DNA from: Psychrobacter sp. I-STPA10
GTDB lineage: Bacteria; Pseudomonadota; Gammaproteobacteria; Pseudomonadales; Moraxellaceae
Direction: 5' to 3'
DNA length: 64,000 bases
NCBI RefSeq assembly: GCF_021012795.1
Contig: NZ_VFYU01000015.1
Span: 1 to 64,000, forward strand
Shown here one piece after another: positions 1 through 9,171 of this stretch (positions are counted from its first letter, which is position 1; each line of letters opens with the position of its first letter). The notes below the pieces were generated by a model. The model was given only the letters and a program-made list of their open reading frames with translations. It did no database searches and had not been told where the DNA came from. A program made the translations under genes and the position numbers.

Positions 1-94
1 TCGTCCATTGTATGTTATGCCTAAACTAAGATAGTTTTAACTTCAATTTGAAGTACTCATATTTAGAGTAGTTATCTTATTTAGTGAGCCATTC

Positions 95-122
95 AGTATA
101 TCATCTTTTTAATATCTGTCAA
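95..122 (-). promoter_or_regulatory. Consensus sigma-70 promoter, leftward, most downstream of three
   Basis: Read on the minus strand there is a -35 box TTGACA (117-122) and a -10 box TATACT (95-100) separated by 16 bp. It is the last of three tandem leftward promoters. Tandem near-perfect promoters with 16-bp spacers are typical of rRNA operons, so a 16S gene probably starts beyond the left edge; that gene is not visible here. Confidence 0.7.
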
Positions 123-207
123 GCTTTTTTTCAATTCTTTTTCCTTCGTTTCAATCCAAACTTCTTTATTTATTTAAAAGTGTTTAGCTTGTCCCGATGA
201 GGTGCGT

Positions 208-235
208 ATTATACGCTAATCTTCCTCAGTGTCAA
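208..235 (-). promoter_or_regulatory. Perfect consensus promoter with GC-rich discriminator, leftward
   Basis: On the minus strand TTGACA (230-235), 16 bp, TATAAT (208-213), followed by the discriminator ACGCACC. Both hexamers are perfect. A GC-rich discriminator is the hallmark of stringently controlled stable-RNA promoters; assignment to an rRNA operon is inferred. Confidence 0.75.
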
Positions 236-355
236 GAAGTTTTTTTACTTTATTTTTAGTTGATTGTTTTTATTCATCTCTGAATATCTCCACCCAACTT
301 CAAATATCCACTAACTCAATTCCTCAAGCTAGCCTTCCCTCTTAACAGGCTGCGT

Positions 356-383
356 ATTATATACAGTTTTTTAAAGAGGTCAA
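356..383 (-). promoter_or_regulatory. Consensus promoter with GC-rich discriminator, leftward
   Basis: On the minus strand TTGACC (378-383), 16 bp, TATAAT (356-361), then ACGCAGC. It is the most upstream of the three tandem leftward promoters and shares the TGCGTATTAT context with the middle one, as if duplicated. Confidence 0.7.
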
Positions 384-468
384 GGGCTTTTGCAAAAATA
401 ATTTTTGAGAGGTTCTTGGATGGCTTAGCTTTTAATAGTAATGATTACACTACAACCACTCTCAACTT

Positions 469-562
469 ATCACCCCCTCCTAACCTCCCCTTTGAAAAGT
501 AGGAGGAATTGGCTTTTAAGCCCTCCCCTTAACTTAAGGGGAGGGTTTGGGAGGGGTTATAT
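469..562. repeat. Palindromic C-rich/G-rich repeat
   Basis: The ends CCCCCTCCTAACCTCCCC and GGGGAGGGTTTGGGAGGGG are imperfect inverted repeats, and there is an inner palindrome around CCTTAACTTAAGG. The same motif forms the interior of the MITEs at 10464-10613 and 58787-59066, but this copy lacks their ends. Function is unknown. Confidence 0.55.
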
Positions 563-690
563 ATAACTTTAAAAAATAAAATTGAGAATAGCATGGGAAT
601 ACTTTGATGTTATTACTTTACTTTAGAATACTCTGTTGCAATAACTTCTATTAAAGTGTTGGTCGGTTTAAGTAAGGCTTTTTAGCCCTG

Positions 691-831
691 ATAGTAGCGG
701 TTATCCTACTCGGCTGGGCGGGGTGCGAGGGCTAGTGGCTGAGACAGTGTCGAGGCAACAGTAATGTCTCAGCTCGTGCCCTCGCCCCGCCTAGCTGAGT
801 AGATATGAGCGGATAGCAGGATTTGCTACTA
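691..831. repeat. Long-hairpin repeat, copy A
   Basis: The core 706-802 folds into a very long imperfect hairpin. CTACTCGGCTGGGCGGGG pairs with CCCCGCCTAGCTGAGTAG, CGAGGGC with GCCCTCG, and GCTGAGACA with TGTCTCAGC. The left flank TAGCGGTTATCCT is shared with copy B near 22270, where the stem sequence differs but the layout is the same. It lies between the leftward promoters and thrS. It may be a mobile repeat or a structured RNA. Confidence 0.6.
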
Positions 832-952
832 ATAATAGTTTATAATGGGGATATGTTAGGGTCAGCGGGGTACGTTGGCTTTTTTTACTATCTATTTTTT
901 ACTATATAATAGTGATATAAATATTATTTGTTTATTGTTTGGATATAAGATT

Positions 953-2893
953 ATGGTCGCAATTACTTTGCCTGATGGTAGTGTGAAAGAGTTTGAGGGT
1001 GCAACTTCGGTGATGCAGGTTGCTGAGAGTATCGGTGCGGGTTTGGCTAAGGCTACGGTGGCTGGGCGTGTCAATAGCAAGCTGGTTGATGCCTGCGATC
1101 CGATTACTGAGGATGCGTCGGTTGAGATTGTGACGCCTAAGGATGATGATGGGGTGGATATTATTCGCCATTCTTGTGCTCATTTGCTCGGTCATGCGGT
1201 GAAGCAATTGTATCCTGAGGTGAAGATGGTGATTGGTCCTGTGATTGAGGATGGCTTTTATTATGACATTTATAGTGAGACGCCGTTTACGCCTGAGCAC
1301 ATGGAAGCCATCGAAAAGCGAATGATGGAGCTGATTAATCAAAATTATGATGTGGTTAAGAAGATGACCCCTCGTGATGAGGCGATTGAGATTTTTGAGC
1401 GTCGTAATGAGAGTTATAAGCTACAGTTGATTAATGATATGCCTGAGGAAAAAGAGTTTGGGTTGTATCATCATCAAGAGTATGTGGATATGTGTCGTGG
1501 GCCGCATGTGCCGAATACGCGCTTTTTGAAGGTGTTTAAGCTGACCAAAATGAGCGGTGCGTATTGGCGTGGTGATGCTAAAAATGAGCAGTTGCAACGT
1601 ATTTATGGCACGGCTTGGGCGGATAAGAAGCAGTTAAAGGCGTATATTCAGCGTATTGAGGAAGCCGAAAAACGGGATCATCGTAAGATTGGTAAGGCGT
1701 TAAATCTGTTTCATATGCAGGAACAAGCACCGGGAATGGTGTTTTGGCACCCAAATGGTTGGACGATTTATCAGGTACTTGAGCAGTATATGCGTAAAGT
1801 GCAGCGTAACCATGGTTATCAAGAGATTAAGACACCGCAAATTGTGGATCGTAGTTTGTGGGAAAAGTCGGGACATTGGGGCAATTATGCGACCAATATG
1901 TTTACGACTAACTCAGAAAATCGTGATTATGCGATTAAACCAATGAATTGCCCTTGCCATGTGCAGGTATTTAATCAAGGCTTAAAATCATACCGTGATT
2001 TGCCTTTGCGTTTGGCAGAATTTGGTTCGTGTCATCGTAATGAGCCATCGGGTTCGTTGCATGGACTCATGCGGGTGCGTGGGTTTACTCAAGATGATGC
2101 ACATATTTTTTGTACGCAAGCACAAATTCAACAGGAAGTGGCTGAGTTTATTAAGTTAACGCTTGCGGTATATGATGATTTTGGTTTTACTGATATTGAG
2201 ATGAAACTATCCACTCGCCCAGAAAAACGAGTGGGAAGCGATGAGTCATGGGACATTGCTGAGAAGGCATTGGCAGATGCGTTAGACAGCTCGGGACTGG
2301 ATTGGGAATATTTGCCGGGTGAAGGGGCATTTTATGGCCCGAAAATTGAGTTTAGTTTACGAGATTGTTTAGGTCGGGTGTGGCAATGTGGTACGATTCA
2401 GGTTGATCCAAATATGCCTGAGCGATTAGAGGCTGAATTTGTCAGTGAAGAAGGCCATCGTGAAACGCCAATTATGCTACACCGTGCTATTTTAGGCTCG
2501 TTTGAACGCTTTTTGGGGATGTTGATTGAGCATTATGCTGGTTGGATGCCTGTGTGGCTTGCCCCGCAACAGGTGGTGGTGATGAATATCACGGATAAAC
2601 AAGCCGAAGTCTGCGAAAATGTGGTCGCTGAGCTAAAAAATGCAGGTCTGCGTGCCATTAGTGACTTGCGTAATGAAAAAATTGGATTTAAGATACGAGA
2701 AAGAACGTTAGAACGTATCCCCTATATGCTAGTATTGGGGGATAAGGAAGTCGAGTCTGGACAGGTCAATGTGCGTACCCGTGAGGGAGAAAACCTTGGC
2801 GTGATGTCTACAAGTGACTTTATTAAGTTAGTAGAGCAAGCCATTGCTCAAAAGGGACGGTTGGTTGATGCTAAAAATATCATCAATACTTAA
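953..2893 (+). CDS. thrS: Threonyl-tRNA synthetase
   Basis: Class II aminoacyl-tRNA synthetase that charges tRNA-Thr in the cytoplasm. The 646 residues match the usual length. An N-terminal TGS domain ([10 protein letters not shown] onward) is followed by the editing domain with [10 protein letters not shown], the catalytic core with [12 protein letters not shown] and the motif-2 region [15 protein letters not shown], and a C-terminal anticodon-binding domain (VVVMNITD to the end). I chose the ATG at 953 because homologues begin at this residue; an in-frame ATG at 875 would add 26 hydrophobic residues not found in the family. A possible -10 TATAAT lies at 905-910. The usual partner infC follows, but an unrelated gene sits between them. 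Confidence 0.97.
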   Translation: MVAITLPDGSVKEFEGATSVMQVAESIGAGLAKATVAGRVNSKLVDACDPITEDASVEIVTPKDDDGVDIIRHSCAHLLGHAVKQLYPEVKMVIGPVIEDGFYYDIYSETPFTPEHMEAIEKRMMELINQNYDVVKKMTPRDEAIEIFERRNESYKLQLINDMPEEKEFGLYHHQEYVDMCRGPHVPNTRFLKVFKLTKMSGAYWRGDAKNEQLQRIYGTAWADKKQLKAYIQRIEEAEKRDHRKIGKALNLFHMQEQAPGMVFWHPNGWTIYQVLEQYMRKVQRNHGYQEIKTPQIVDRSLWEKSGHWGNYATNMFTTNSENRDYAIKPMNCPCHVQVFNQGLKSYRDLPLRLAEFGSCHRNEPSGSLHGLMRVRGFTQDDAHIFCTQAQIQQEVAEFIKLTLAVYDDFGFTDIEMKLSTRPEKRVGSDESWDIAEKALADALDSSGLDWEYLPGEGAFYGPKIEFSLRDCLGRVWQCGTIQVDPNMPERLEAEFVSEEGHRETPIMLHRAILGSFERFLGMLIEHYAGWMPVWLAPQQVVVMNITDKQAEVCENVVAELKNAGLRAISDLRNEKIGFKIRERTLERIPYMLVLGDKEVESGQVNVRTREGENLGVMSTSDFIKLVEQAIAQKGRLVDAKNIINT

Positions 2894-2941
2894 AGTACTC
2901 TGCATAAGATGTTGCTATAACGATAATTTAGAGAAAATAAA

Positions 2942-3394
2942 ATGAAAAATGCGGATACTGATTTTGTCGCTATAAAACCTGAAAAAGTTGAAGAGTTTTT
3001 ATCACTTTCGTTAAGTGATAAAATTGAATACACTGAACGTGAAGGTATCAAGTCTGCTGTACTCTGCGATGTTCATGCTCATGATTTTACCATTAGTATG
3101 TTTCATGCTTATATAGACTACTATTTTTTGAAACCTTCAAGTCAAAACTGTCACATATACGATAGCGAGGCTATCAAACAAACATTAAAATCAATGCGTG
3201 AGATTGAGTGGAAATCATTTAATGAGGAAGCGAAAAACTATATCGCTGAACAAGAAGGTGAAAAACCTGATTGGTTTGGTGTGGATTTTTATCCTCATGT
3301 TCAGAGCTTATTTAAGTATGCTGATGATAATGATATGTACGTTGTTTCATTCGAGGATTTTAGTAACCTAGAGAGTTTTGAAGATTTTGAATGA
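2942..3394 (+). CDS. Hypothetical acidic protein between thrS and infC
   Basis: A 150-residue soluble acidic protein with no signal peptide or membrane segment. I do not recognise the family. It has many Asp/Glu and aromatic residues (ending FEDFSNLESFEDFE), a composition often seen in small immunity or antitoxin-like proteins, but that is only an impression. It starts 48 bp after thrS and ends 36 bp before the infC start, all on the same strand, so it is probably co-transcribed. In many Gammaproteobacteria thrS and infC are direct neighbours, so this looks like a lineage-specific insertion. Confidence 0.7.
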   Translation: MKNADTDFVAIKPEKVEEFLSLSLSDKIEYTEREGIKSAVLCDVHAHDFTISMFHAYIDYYFLKPSSQNCHIYDSEAIKQTLKSMREIEWKSFNEEAKNYIAEQEGEKPDWFGVDFYPHVQSLFKYADDNDMYVVSFEDFSNLESFEDFE

Positions 3395-3430
3395 GTTTTA
3401 TTTTATTTTTCTTAATAAGGAGTAAGAGCT

Positions 3431-3952
3431 ATTAAACAGTCAAACCGTTTGAACATCAACGAAGAGATTCAGCTAAAAGAAGTTCGTCTAGTAAAAGAAG
3501 ACGGCGAACAAATGGGCGTGGTCGATATAGAGACTGCGCGTAAAGCGGCTCGTGATGATAATCTGGATTTGGTCGAATTAGTACCTGATGCTAAACCGCC
3601 TGTGTGCAAAATCATGGACTACAAACGTTATTTGTACGACCAAAAACAAAAAGCCAAAGAAGCGAAGAAAAATCAAAAGCAAACGCAATTAAAAGAGATG
3701 AAGCTGCGTCCGAGTACCGAAGAGGCAGATTATCAGGTGAAATTGCGTAAAATCATCAGCTTTTTGGAAGACCAAGATAAGGTAAAGGTCACCATTCGCT
3801 TCCGTGGGCGTGAAATGGCGCACCAAGATATTGGGCGTCAGCAACTTGAGCGTATCATTGAGGATACCGCTGAGATTGCCAATGTTGAGCAACCTCCTAA
3901 AATGGAAGGTCGGCAAATGGGCATGCTGTTAGGCCCTACTCGTAAGAAATAA
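3431..3952 (+). CDS. infC: Translation initiation factor IF-3 (ATT start)
   Basis: Binds the 30S subunit, prevents subunit joining and proofreads initiation codons. The N-terminal domain ([16 protein letters not shown]), the linker rich in Lys, and the C-terminal domain ([40 protein letters not shown]) are intact. The start is placed at ATT 3431-3433, giving [12 protein letters not shown] at 173 residues. An AAGGAG Shine-Dalgarno lies 8 nt upstream, and the residues before the in-frame TTG at 3449 match the family N-terminus. A rare ATT start is the known basis of infC autoregulation in Escherichia coli. rpmI and rplT, usual downstream partners, are absent and a terminator follows. Confidence 0.95.
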   Translation: MKQSNRLNINEEIQLKEVRLVKEDGEQMGVVDIETARKAARDDNLDLVELVPDAKPPVCKIMDYKRYLYDQKQKAKEAKKNQKQTQLKEMKLRPSTEEADYQVKLRKIISFLEDQDKVKVTIRFRGREMAHQDIGRQQLERIIEDTAEIANVEQPPKMEGRQMGMLLGPTRKK

Positions 3953-4046
3953 TATGGCTAGATGGCTAGTATAAAAACTATCTAGTCCAGCTAGCGCCGT
4001 ATGACGATTCACTATGAGAGTAAAGGTTTATTTAGTTATACTATTT

Positions 4047-4080
4047 AAAAAGCCATGCTTGTAACAAGCATGGCTTTTTA
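4047..4080. terminator. Bidirectional rho-independent terminator after infC
   Basis: The stem AGCCATGCTTG / CAAGCATGGCT has a 3-nt loop and is flanked by an A run and a T run, so it can end infC (rightward) and the convergent lipoprotein gene (leftward). Confidence 0.85.
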
Positions 4081-4157
4081 TTTTTATACCATCCTAAAAT
4101 AACTCAAGGTAAACAATCAACTTAAGGTTAACATTAATAAACCATAGCTGTTTAAAC

Positions 4158-4862
4158 CTAGCTCTCAAAATTGACTACTTGTAACTCTCCATCAACAGCA
4201 GTAATGACTGTAACTTGTAATCTATAAATTGAGCCATCTTTATCAATTTCATAACACACCGTTGCTGTCTTATCACGCTCTAAGCCTGCTTTTTTAACAC
4301 TTGTTATTACTGTTTTTGTACAAAGATTGGCGCGATTATAAGATACTTTATGTAAATACCAAGTACGTCTTGTCTCCTGTACTTTTACACCTTTGGGATC
4401 ATAAGTAGAGGAAGTAAAAAAGTCACCTGATTGATCAAGATTTGCTATCTTTGGTAAAAATGCATGACTATCAACCACATTTTTATAATGGTTTTTTCTT
4501 GGGAGTGGATCACTAACAATTTCAAACGGATTAGTGGTAACAAATCCTTCCACTTCTGTGCGTCCGGTGGATATACCATCCACCTCAGACTCAGTTATTG
4601 TACTTACTGTTAAATAATTTTTACCATTGATAAAGTATTGTTTTCCTGGTTGTGTTGTTACCATCATCTTCCAACCTTTATAGTCCTTTCCTTGAGCATA
4701 TAAAGTATAATGACTGAAATTTGAATATATCTTTTCAAATGTATCGGCAACAGGATATCGGGTCACCTCACTATAGTTATTTTTGTCACTACCATCACCA
4801 CCACAAGCTGTTAATAAGATTGAAGTACCCGCAACAATTAAACCAATTTTTAGAATTTTCAT
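4158..4862 (-). CDS. Hypothetical lipoprotein
   Basis: A 234-residue secreted protein. The N-terminus MKILKIGLIVAGTSILLTAC is a lipoprotein signal peptide with lipobox LTAC and lipidated Cys20, followed by a Gly/Asp linker GGDGSDKN. The mature part is beta-rich in appearance with three later cysteines or tyrosine-rich stretches, and I recognise no family. An AAGGA-type ribosome site precedes the ATG. It is convergent with infC and divergent from telA, so it is probably monocistronic. Confidence 0.8.
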   Translation of the reverse strand: MKILKIGLIVAGTSILLTACGGDGSDKNNYSEVTRYPVADTFEKIYSNFSHYTLYAQGKDYKGWKMMVTTQPGKQYFINGKNYLTVSTITESEVDGISTGRTEVEGFVTTNPFEIVSDPLPRKNHYKNVVDSHAFLPKIANLDQSGDFFTSSTYDPKGVKVQETRRTWYLHKVSYNRANLCTKTVITSVKKAGLERDKTATVCYEIDKDGSIYRLQVTVITAVDGELQVVNFES

Positions 4863-5123
4863 GACCTATATCCTTTAATATGAATGTAAGATTAATAGTT
4901 TAATAGATTACTAAATACAATAAATAAGTAGCTTCTATATCCATTAGTTTAATGTAATGAATCTTAAAATACTATTAAAAAAGAAAACAGATATAAGAAG
5001 GTGTTTAATTAAGTAACAAAAATATGAGCTATTCATCCCTTTATCTTTCCTATGATACAATCTTATTTCATATAGATCTAACTATTGGTTCATGACCACT
5101 ATTAATACAATAAGGATAAATTT

Positions 5124-6371
5124 ATGCAAGAATTAACGCCTCCTGAAAATACTAATTCATCAACCATCAGCTTAACCCCACCTGAGCCAGTCAAAGAAGT
5201 ACCGACCAGTGAAGCAGATCAAATGGTAACACTGGATAAAAGCCAAATCCCTGAGCTAGATGCCAAAGTCGATGCTTTCGTGAATCATGTCATCACCAAT
5301 CCTGTGCAGAGTGATGAGTTTAAGCAAAATGTGCAGACCATTCATAATCTAGGTAATCAAGAAATTCGAGAGTCGGCACAAGTATCTAATCGTATGCTAG
5401 ATTTACCCGCCAAAAGCTTAGACAAAAGCCTATTTGATAATTCCCCCATCGCTAAGTCACTCACTGAGCTACGTGGTATCGTGGAGGATTTAGATCCGAG
5501 TAAAAAAGAGCTGACCAGCTCACGTAAACTATTTGGTATTATTCCTTTTGGTAATAAAGTACAAGATTATTTCCGCCAATATGAGTCAGCACAATCACAT
5601 ATTAATGCTGTGGTAACCAGTTTGTATAATGGCAAAGATGAACTGCTCAAAGACAATGCGATGATTGAGCAAGAAAAAGTCAATATGTGGAATTTAATGC
5701 AGTCGATTCGGCAATATATTTATGTAGGCAAAAAAATTGATGAGCAACTAGAGCAAAAAGTGTATCAAATCGAGGCCACCGATCCCGAAAAAGCCCGCAT
5801 TATCAAAGAAGAGATGCTGTTTTATGTGCGCCAAAAAAATACGGATTTTTTAACTCAGTTGGCGGTGAATGTGCAAGGTTATTTGGCGTTAGATACTATC
5901 CGCAAAAATAACCTTGAACTTATCAAAGGGGTTGATAGAGCGACAACCACCACGGTTTCTGCCTTGCGTACAGCTGTGGTGGTCGCACAAGCGATGACCA
6001 ATCAAAAACTGGTTCTTGATCAAATCACTGCGCTAAATAAAACCACCAGTAGTTTAATTGAATCAACTTCAGCGATGATGAAACGCCAATCGGCTGAAAT
6101 TCATGAGCAGGCGACTTCTAGCACCATTGAGCTTGATAAGCTACAAAATGCGTTTAATAACGTCTATGAAACCATGGATATGATCAGTACTTATAAGATA
6201 CAAGCACTCGATAATATGAAACAAACTGTGAATACATTAACGGTGGAAGTGGATAAAGCACAAAAATATCTTGATAAAACCAATCAAACTACGGTTCTTG
6301 AAGTATCAAAGGAAATCGATGCAAAAAAAATTGCCAATAAATCTGGTAATGTGGTCGATATTGAGCTGTAA
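5124..6371 (+). CDS. TelA-family toxic anion resistance protein
   Basis: A 415-residue member of the TelA family, found in tellurite-resistance and stress loci; the exact biochemical role of the family is uncertain. The family core runs from RKLFGIIPFGNKVQDYFRQY through NMWNLMQSIRQYIYV to VQGYLALDTIRKNNLELIKG and RTAVVVAQAMTNQKL, and is largely helical and coiled-coil. The N-terminal 50 residues are Pro/Glu-rich and low in complexity. The ATG is preceded by AAGGA at the proper distance. It stands alone with its own terminator and without the xpaC-type partner often seen beside TelA. Confidence 0.88.
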   Translation: MQELTPPENTNSSTISLTPPEPVKEVPTSEADQMVTLDKSQIPELDAKVDAFVNHVITNPVQSDEFKQNVQTIHNLGNQEIRESAQVSNRMLDLPAKSLDKSLFDNSPIAKSLTELRGIVEDLDPSKKELTSSRKLFGIIPFGNKVQDYFRQYESAQSHINAVVTSLYNGKDELLKDNAMIEQEKVNMWNLMQSIRQYIYVGKKIDEQLEQKVYQIEATDPEKARIIKEEMLFYVRQKNTDFLTQLAVNVQGYLALDTIRKNNLELIKGVDRATTTTVSALRTAVVVAQAMTNQKLVLDQITALNKTTSSLIESTSAMMKRQSAEIHEQATSSTIELDKLQNAFNNVYETMDMISTYKIQALDNMKQTVNTLTVEVDKAQKYLDKTNQTTVLEVSKEIDAKKIANKSGNVVDIEL

Positions 6372-6448
6372 AAATTTTGCGATAATAACCGCATAATATG
6401 TTTGGCTATCTAGGCTTTTAATTTATTAAACAACGGTCATTACAAAAG

Positions 6449-6485
6449 AAAAGCCCCATCAAAATTATTCGATGGGGCTTTTTTA
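6449..6485 (+). terminator. Rho-independent terminator after telA
   Basis: The stem AAGCCCCATC / GATGGGGCTT is followed by a T run. It lies 80 bp after the TelA-family stop codon and may also serve the convergent ahpC because the stem is flanked by A residues. Confidence 0.85.
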
Positions 6486-6551
6486 TATTTGCTTGTGTTC
6501 ATATTAACTATGAACCAAATCATGCAACTTTATAAAGTTTATATTCGTTAC

Positions 6552-7118
6552 TTAGATTTTACCAACTAAGTCTAGGCTTGGTTTTAGAGTTTTGCTACCT
6601 TGTTCCCAAGCGGCTGGGCAAACTTCACCATCATTGTCACGAACATATTGAGCAGCTTTCACTTTGCGAACCATGTCTTTAGCAGAACGACCGATGCCTA
6701 GGTCATGGATTTCTGCCACTTTAATGATACCATCAGGATCTACGAGGAATGTACCACGTAGGGCAGCATTGTCTTCTTCAATCATGATGTTAAAGCCACG
6801 AGTGATTTTACCAGTACCATCACCAAGCATTGGGTAAGTTACTTTACCAATGGCTTCTGAAGAATCATGCCATGCTTTGTGCACAAAGTGGGTATCAGTT
6901 GATACAGCATACACTTCTACGCCTAGAGCTTTTAGCTCTTCATAATGGTTTGCCATGTCTTCAAGCTCAGTTGGGCAAACAAAAGTAAAGTCATGTGGGT
7001 AGAACATAAAGATAGCCCAGCCACCTTTTACGTCTTCTGAAGTGATGGTTTTGAATTCACCATTGACAAAAGCTTCAGTGCTAAATTCAGGAATTTCTTG
7101 ATTGATAATTGCAGCCAT
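6552..7118 (-). CDS. ahpC: Alkyl hydroperoxide reductase subunit C (peroxiredoxin)
   Basis: A typical 2-Cys peroxiredoxin of 188 residues that reduces hydrogen peroxide and organic peroxides. The peroxidatic cysteine is Cys48 in FTFVCPTELED and the resolving cysteine is Cys167 in GEVCPAAWEQ. The start ATG has a strong AAGGAG site. No ahpF flavoprotein is adjacent. It is transcribed divergently from oxyR, the peroxide-sensing regulator that normally activates it, so control by the neighbouring OxyR is very likely although I could not place a convincing OxyR site. Confidence 0.96.
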   Translation of the reverse strand: MAAIINQEIPEFSTEAFVNGEFKTITSEDVKGGWAIFMFYPHDFTFVCPTELEDMANHYEELKALGVEVYAVSTDTHFVHKAWHDSSEAIGKVTYPMLGDGTGKITRGFNIMIEEDNAALRGTFLVDPDGIIKVAEIHDLGIGRSAKDMVRKVKAAQYVRDNDGEVCPAAWEQGSKTLKPSLDLVGKI

Positions 7119-7360
7119 TTAAGACTCCTTGTTATTGTGGTTGATTGTGTTGTGGTTAATTGTGAATGTGTTCTCTTAATCGACAACACCTACTATACCG
7201 GAATTTTATAATTAGTGAATTTTAAAGTTTTTAATCTGATATTTTGTTTTATTAATACAATATAATGATACACACTACTACAGATACAACTATTTTTAGG
7301 GTATATATGAACAAATAGACTGACAGATATTCAGTATTTTAACCGCTGAAATGGTATCAT

Positions 7361-7375
7361 TAGTTTACTAAACTA
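7361..7375. promoter_or_regulatory. Perfect 15-nt palindrome upstream of oxyR
   Basis: TAGTTTACTAAACTA is a perfect 7-1-7 palindrome 53 bp before the oxyR start, in the ahpC-oxyR divergent region. It could be an operator. It does not fit the classical OxyR spacing of ATAG-N7-CTAT, so the bound factor is unknown. Confidence 0.35.
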
Positions 7376-7428
7376 TTTACTTATAAACCTTTTTGCCTTC
7401 TATTTTGAATAATTATAAGAGAACACTG

Positions 7429-8349
7429 ATGATCACTTTACGTCAACTAGAATTTGCTTTAGCCGTCGCCAAACATCGTCATTTTAAACGAGCAGCCGAA
7501 GATTGTAATATTTCACAGTCTGCTTTGAGTTTAGGGATTGCAGAGCTGGAAAAACAGCTTGATACACAAATATTTGAACGTAATAACAAACAAGTTTTAA
7601 TCACCCCCATTGGTGAAGACTTATTACTACGTGCCAGACGTATTTTTTCTGAAATTAATGATTTAACAGCGCGGGCACATAGTCATCAAACACCACTTGC
7701 GTATCCGATGACCATTGGTATTATCCCAACCATTGCACCTTATTTACTGCCAAAAGTATTGCCAGACCTCAAACAGCAATACCCCGATTTTCAAATTACT
7801 TTGGTAGAAAAACAAACCGAGCGTCTACTGGAAAAAGTACGTTATGGCCATATCGATACTGCCATCATCGCCCTACCCTATCAAGTTGATGGGCTACATA
7901 CATTTGAGTTTTGGTCAGAGGACTTTTTTGCCGTATTCCCCAGTGAAGATCCTCACGCTCATTTGAGTGTCATCTCATCGGCTGAGCTAAGTGATGCCAA
8001 TTTGATGCTACTTGGTGAAGGTCATTGCTTAACTGATCAAGCCTTATCTGTCTGTCACTTTGACCATGATGCAATGAAGTCTAGCTTTGCTGATGCCAGC
8101 TTGAATACCTTAATCCAAATGTCACTTGCAGGAATGGGTACAACATTAATTCCAGAAATGGCAGTAAATCAAGTACAAGAACAAAGTCCAGATATCACCA
8201 CCATTCCACTGAGTGAACCAGGACCCCATCGCCGTATCGCCTTTGTCACTCGGTTAAACTATGCTCGAGTTGATGATGTGAAATTATTGGGAGATTTATT
8301 CCGCCAGTCTTTACTAACACATCACTCCAAGCACAAACAAAACCAGTAG
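7429..8349 (+). CDS. oxyR: LysR-type peroxide sensor OxyR
   Basis: A 306-residue LysR-family regulator that senses hydrogen peroxide through a disulfide switch. The N-terminal winged helix-turn-helix (MITLRQLEFALAVAKHRHFK, CNISQSALSLGIAELEKQL) is followed by the periplasmic-binding-like sensor domain. The two redox cysteines are present at Cys200 and Cys209 in GHCLTDQALSVC, matching Cys199 and Cys208 of Escherichia coli OxyR. The ATG at 7429 was preferred over an upstream TTG because the family begins with this residue. It is divergent from ahpC and 3 bp upstream of the HD-domain gene, so those two form an operon. Confidence 0.95.
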   Translation: MITLRQLEFALAVAKHRHFKRAAEDCNISQSALSLGIAELEKQLDTQIFERNNKQVLITPIGEDLLLRARRIFSEINDLTARAHSHQTPLAYPMTIGIIPTIAPYLLPKVLPDLKQQYPDFQITLVEKQTERLLEKVRYGHIDTAIIALPYQVDGLHTFEFWSEDFFAVFPSEDPHAHLSVISSAELSDANLMLLGEGHCLTDQALSVCHFDHDAMKSSFADASLNTLIQMSLAGMGTTLIPEMAVNQVQEQSPDITTIPLSEPGPHRRIAFVTRLNYARVDDVKLLGDLFRQSLLTHHSKHKQNQ

Positions 8350-8352
8350 CTC

Positions 8353-9096
8353 ATGTTCAGCCCAGCTGAGAAGCTAAGTACTTCTTTACAAACTCATTTT
8401 GATCAGCTAATCAGCCGCTATGCACCAAATTTGTCTAAAGATAGACGATATGCTCAGTGGCAGATTATCAGTGAATACTATAATGCCCCACATCGTCACT
8501 ATCATACCTTAAGACACGTTGCATTTTTATTAAATGAGTGGCAAAAATATCAAAGTCAGCTTATTGATGCAGATATGGTGGCATTAGCGATTTATTATCA
8601 TGACATCATTTATGAGCCATTACGCAAAGATAATGAGCATCAAAGTGCACAGTTTTTTGCTGATAACTTTGCTCATCTGCTAAGCCCACAGCAGATACAG
8701 GTAGTGGTGAGTTTAATAGAGATGACCGCTAAACATTCGCTAGAAATACCACAAATAACCGCTAAACATTCGCTAGAAATACCACAAATAGATGATAAAA
8801 CTGAGGCAGTTTTATATTCAAGCATACAGCAGTTTAAAGTCGATGCTGCATTATTTTTGGACATGGATTTAGCCATTCTTGGTATGCCTTGGGGGCAGTA
8901 TGAGGCTTATGCCAAAGCGGTACGTCTTGAGTATATACAAATAGAGTCCACTCAATATCAGCAAGGTCGAAAACAAGTTTTACAACGCTTGCTCTCCAAG
9001 CCTTACTTATATTTTACCTCAAGTTATCGCCAGTCCCATGAGCAACAGGCAAGACAAAACATCAATCAAGAGATGCAGTTATTAGCATCCATGTGA
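8353..9096 (+). CDS. Predicted HD-superfamily metal-dependent phosphohydrolase
   Basis: A 247-residue protein of the COG4339 type. Likely metal ligands are in HRHYHTLRH and YYHDIIY, and the family signature FLDMDLAILG is present. The substrate is unknown. It follows oxyR after 3 bp, so it is probably co-transcribed. It carries a perfect in-frame tandem duplication of 33 bp (8725-8757 and 8758-8790) that repeats the 11 residues TAKHSLEIPQI, a segment containing one conserved His. The reading frame is kept, but whether the enzyme still folds normally is unclear. Confidence 0.85.
   Translation: MFSPAEKLSTSLQTHFDQLISRYAPNLSKDRRYAQWQIISEYYNAPHRHYHTLRHVAFLLNEWQKYQSQLIDADMVALAIYYHDIIYEPLRKDNEHQSAQFFADNFAHLLSPQQIQVVVSLIEMTAKHSLEIPQITAKHSLEIPQIDDKTEAVLYSSIQQFKVDAALFLDMDLAILGMPWGQYEAYAKAVRLEYIQIESTQYQQGRKQVLQRLLSKPYLYFTSSYRQSHEQQARQNINQEMQLLASM
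8725..8790 (+). repeat. 33-bp perfect tandem duplication inside the HD-domain gene
   Basis: Two identical 33-bp units (8725-8757, 8758-8790), both encoding TAKHSLEIPQI. The lack of divergence suggests a recent slippage event; copy number could vary between strains. Confidence 0.95.
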
Positions 9097-9171
9097 TGTT
9101 TGTCCTGCCTATCTTTTATTTACTGTTTTATCTACTGATATCAGTTAAACCTTTTTACATATTACATAAAC

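Noticed and set aside
875..952. A 26-residue N-terminal extension of ThrS
   Set aside because: It is hydrophobic, absent from the family, and overlaps the likely -10 region; homologues begin at the ATG at 953.
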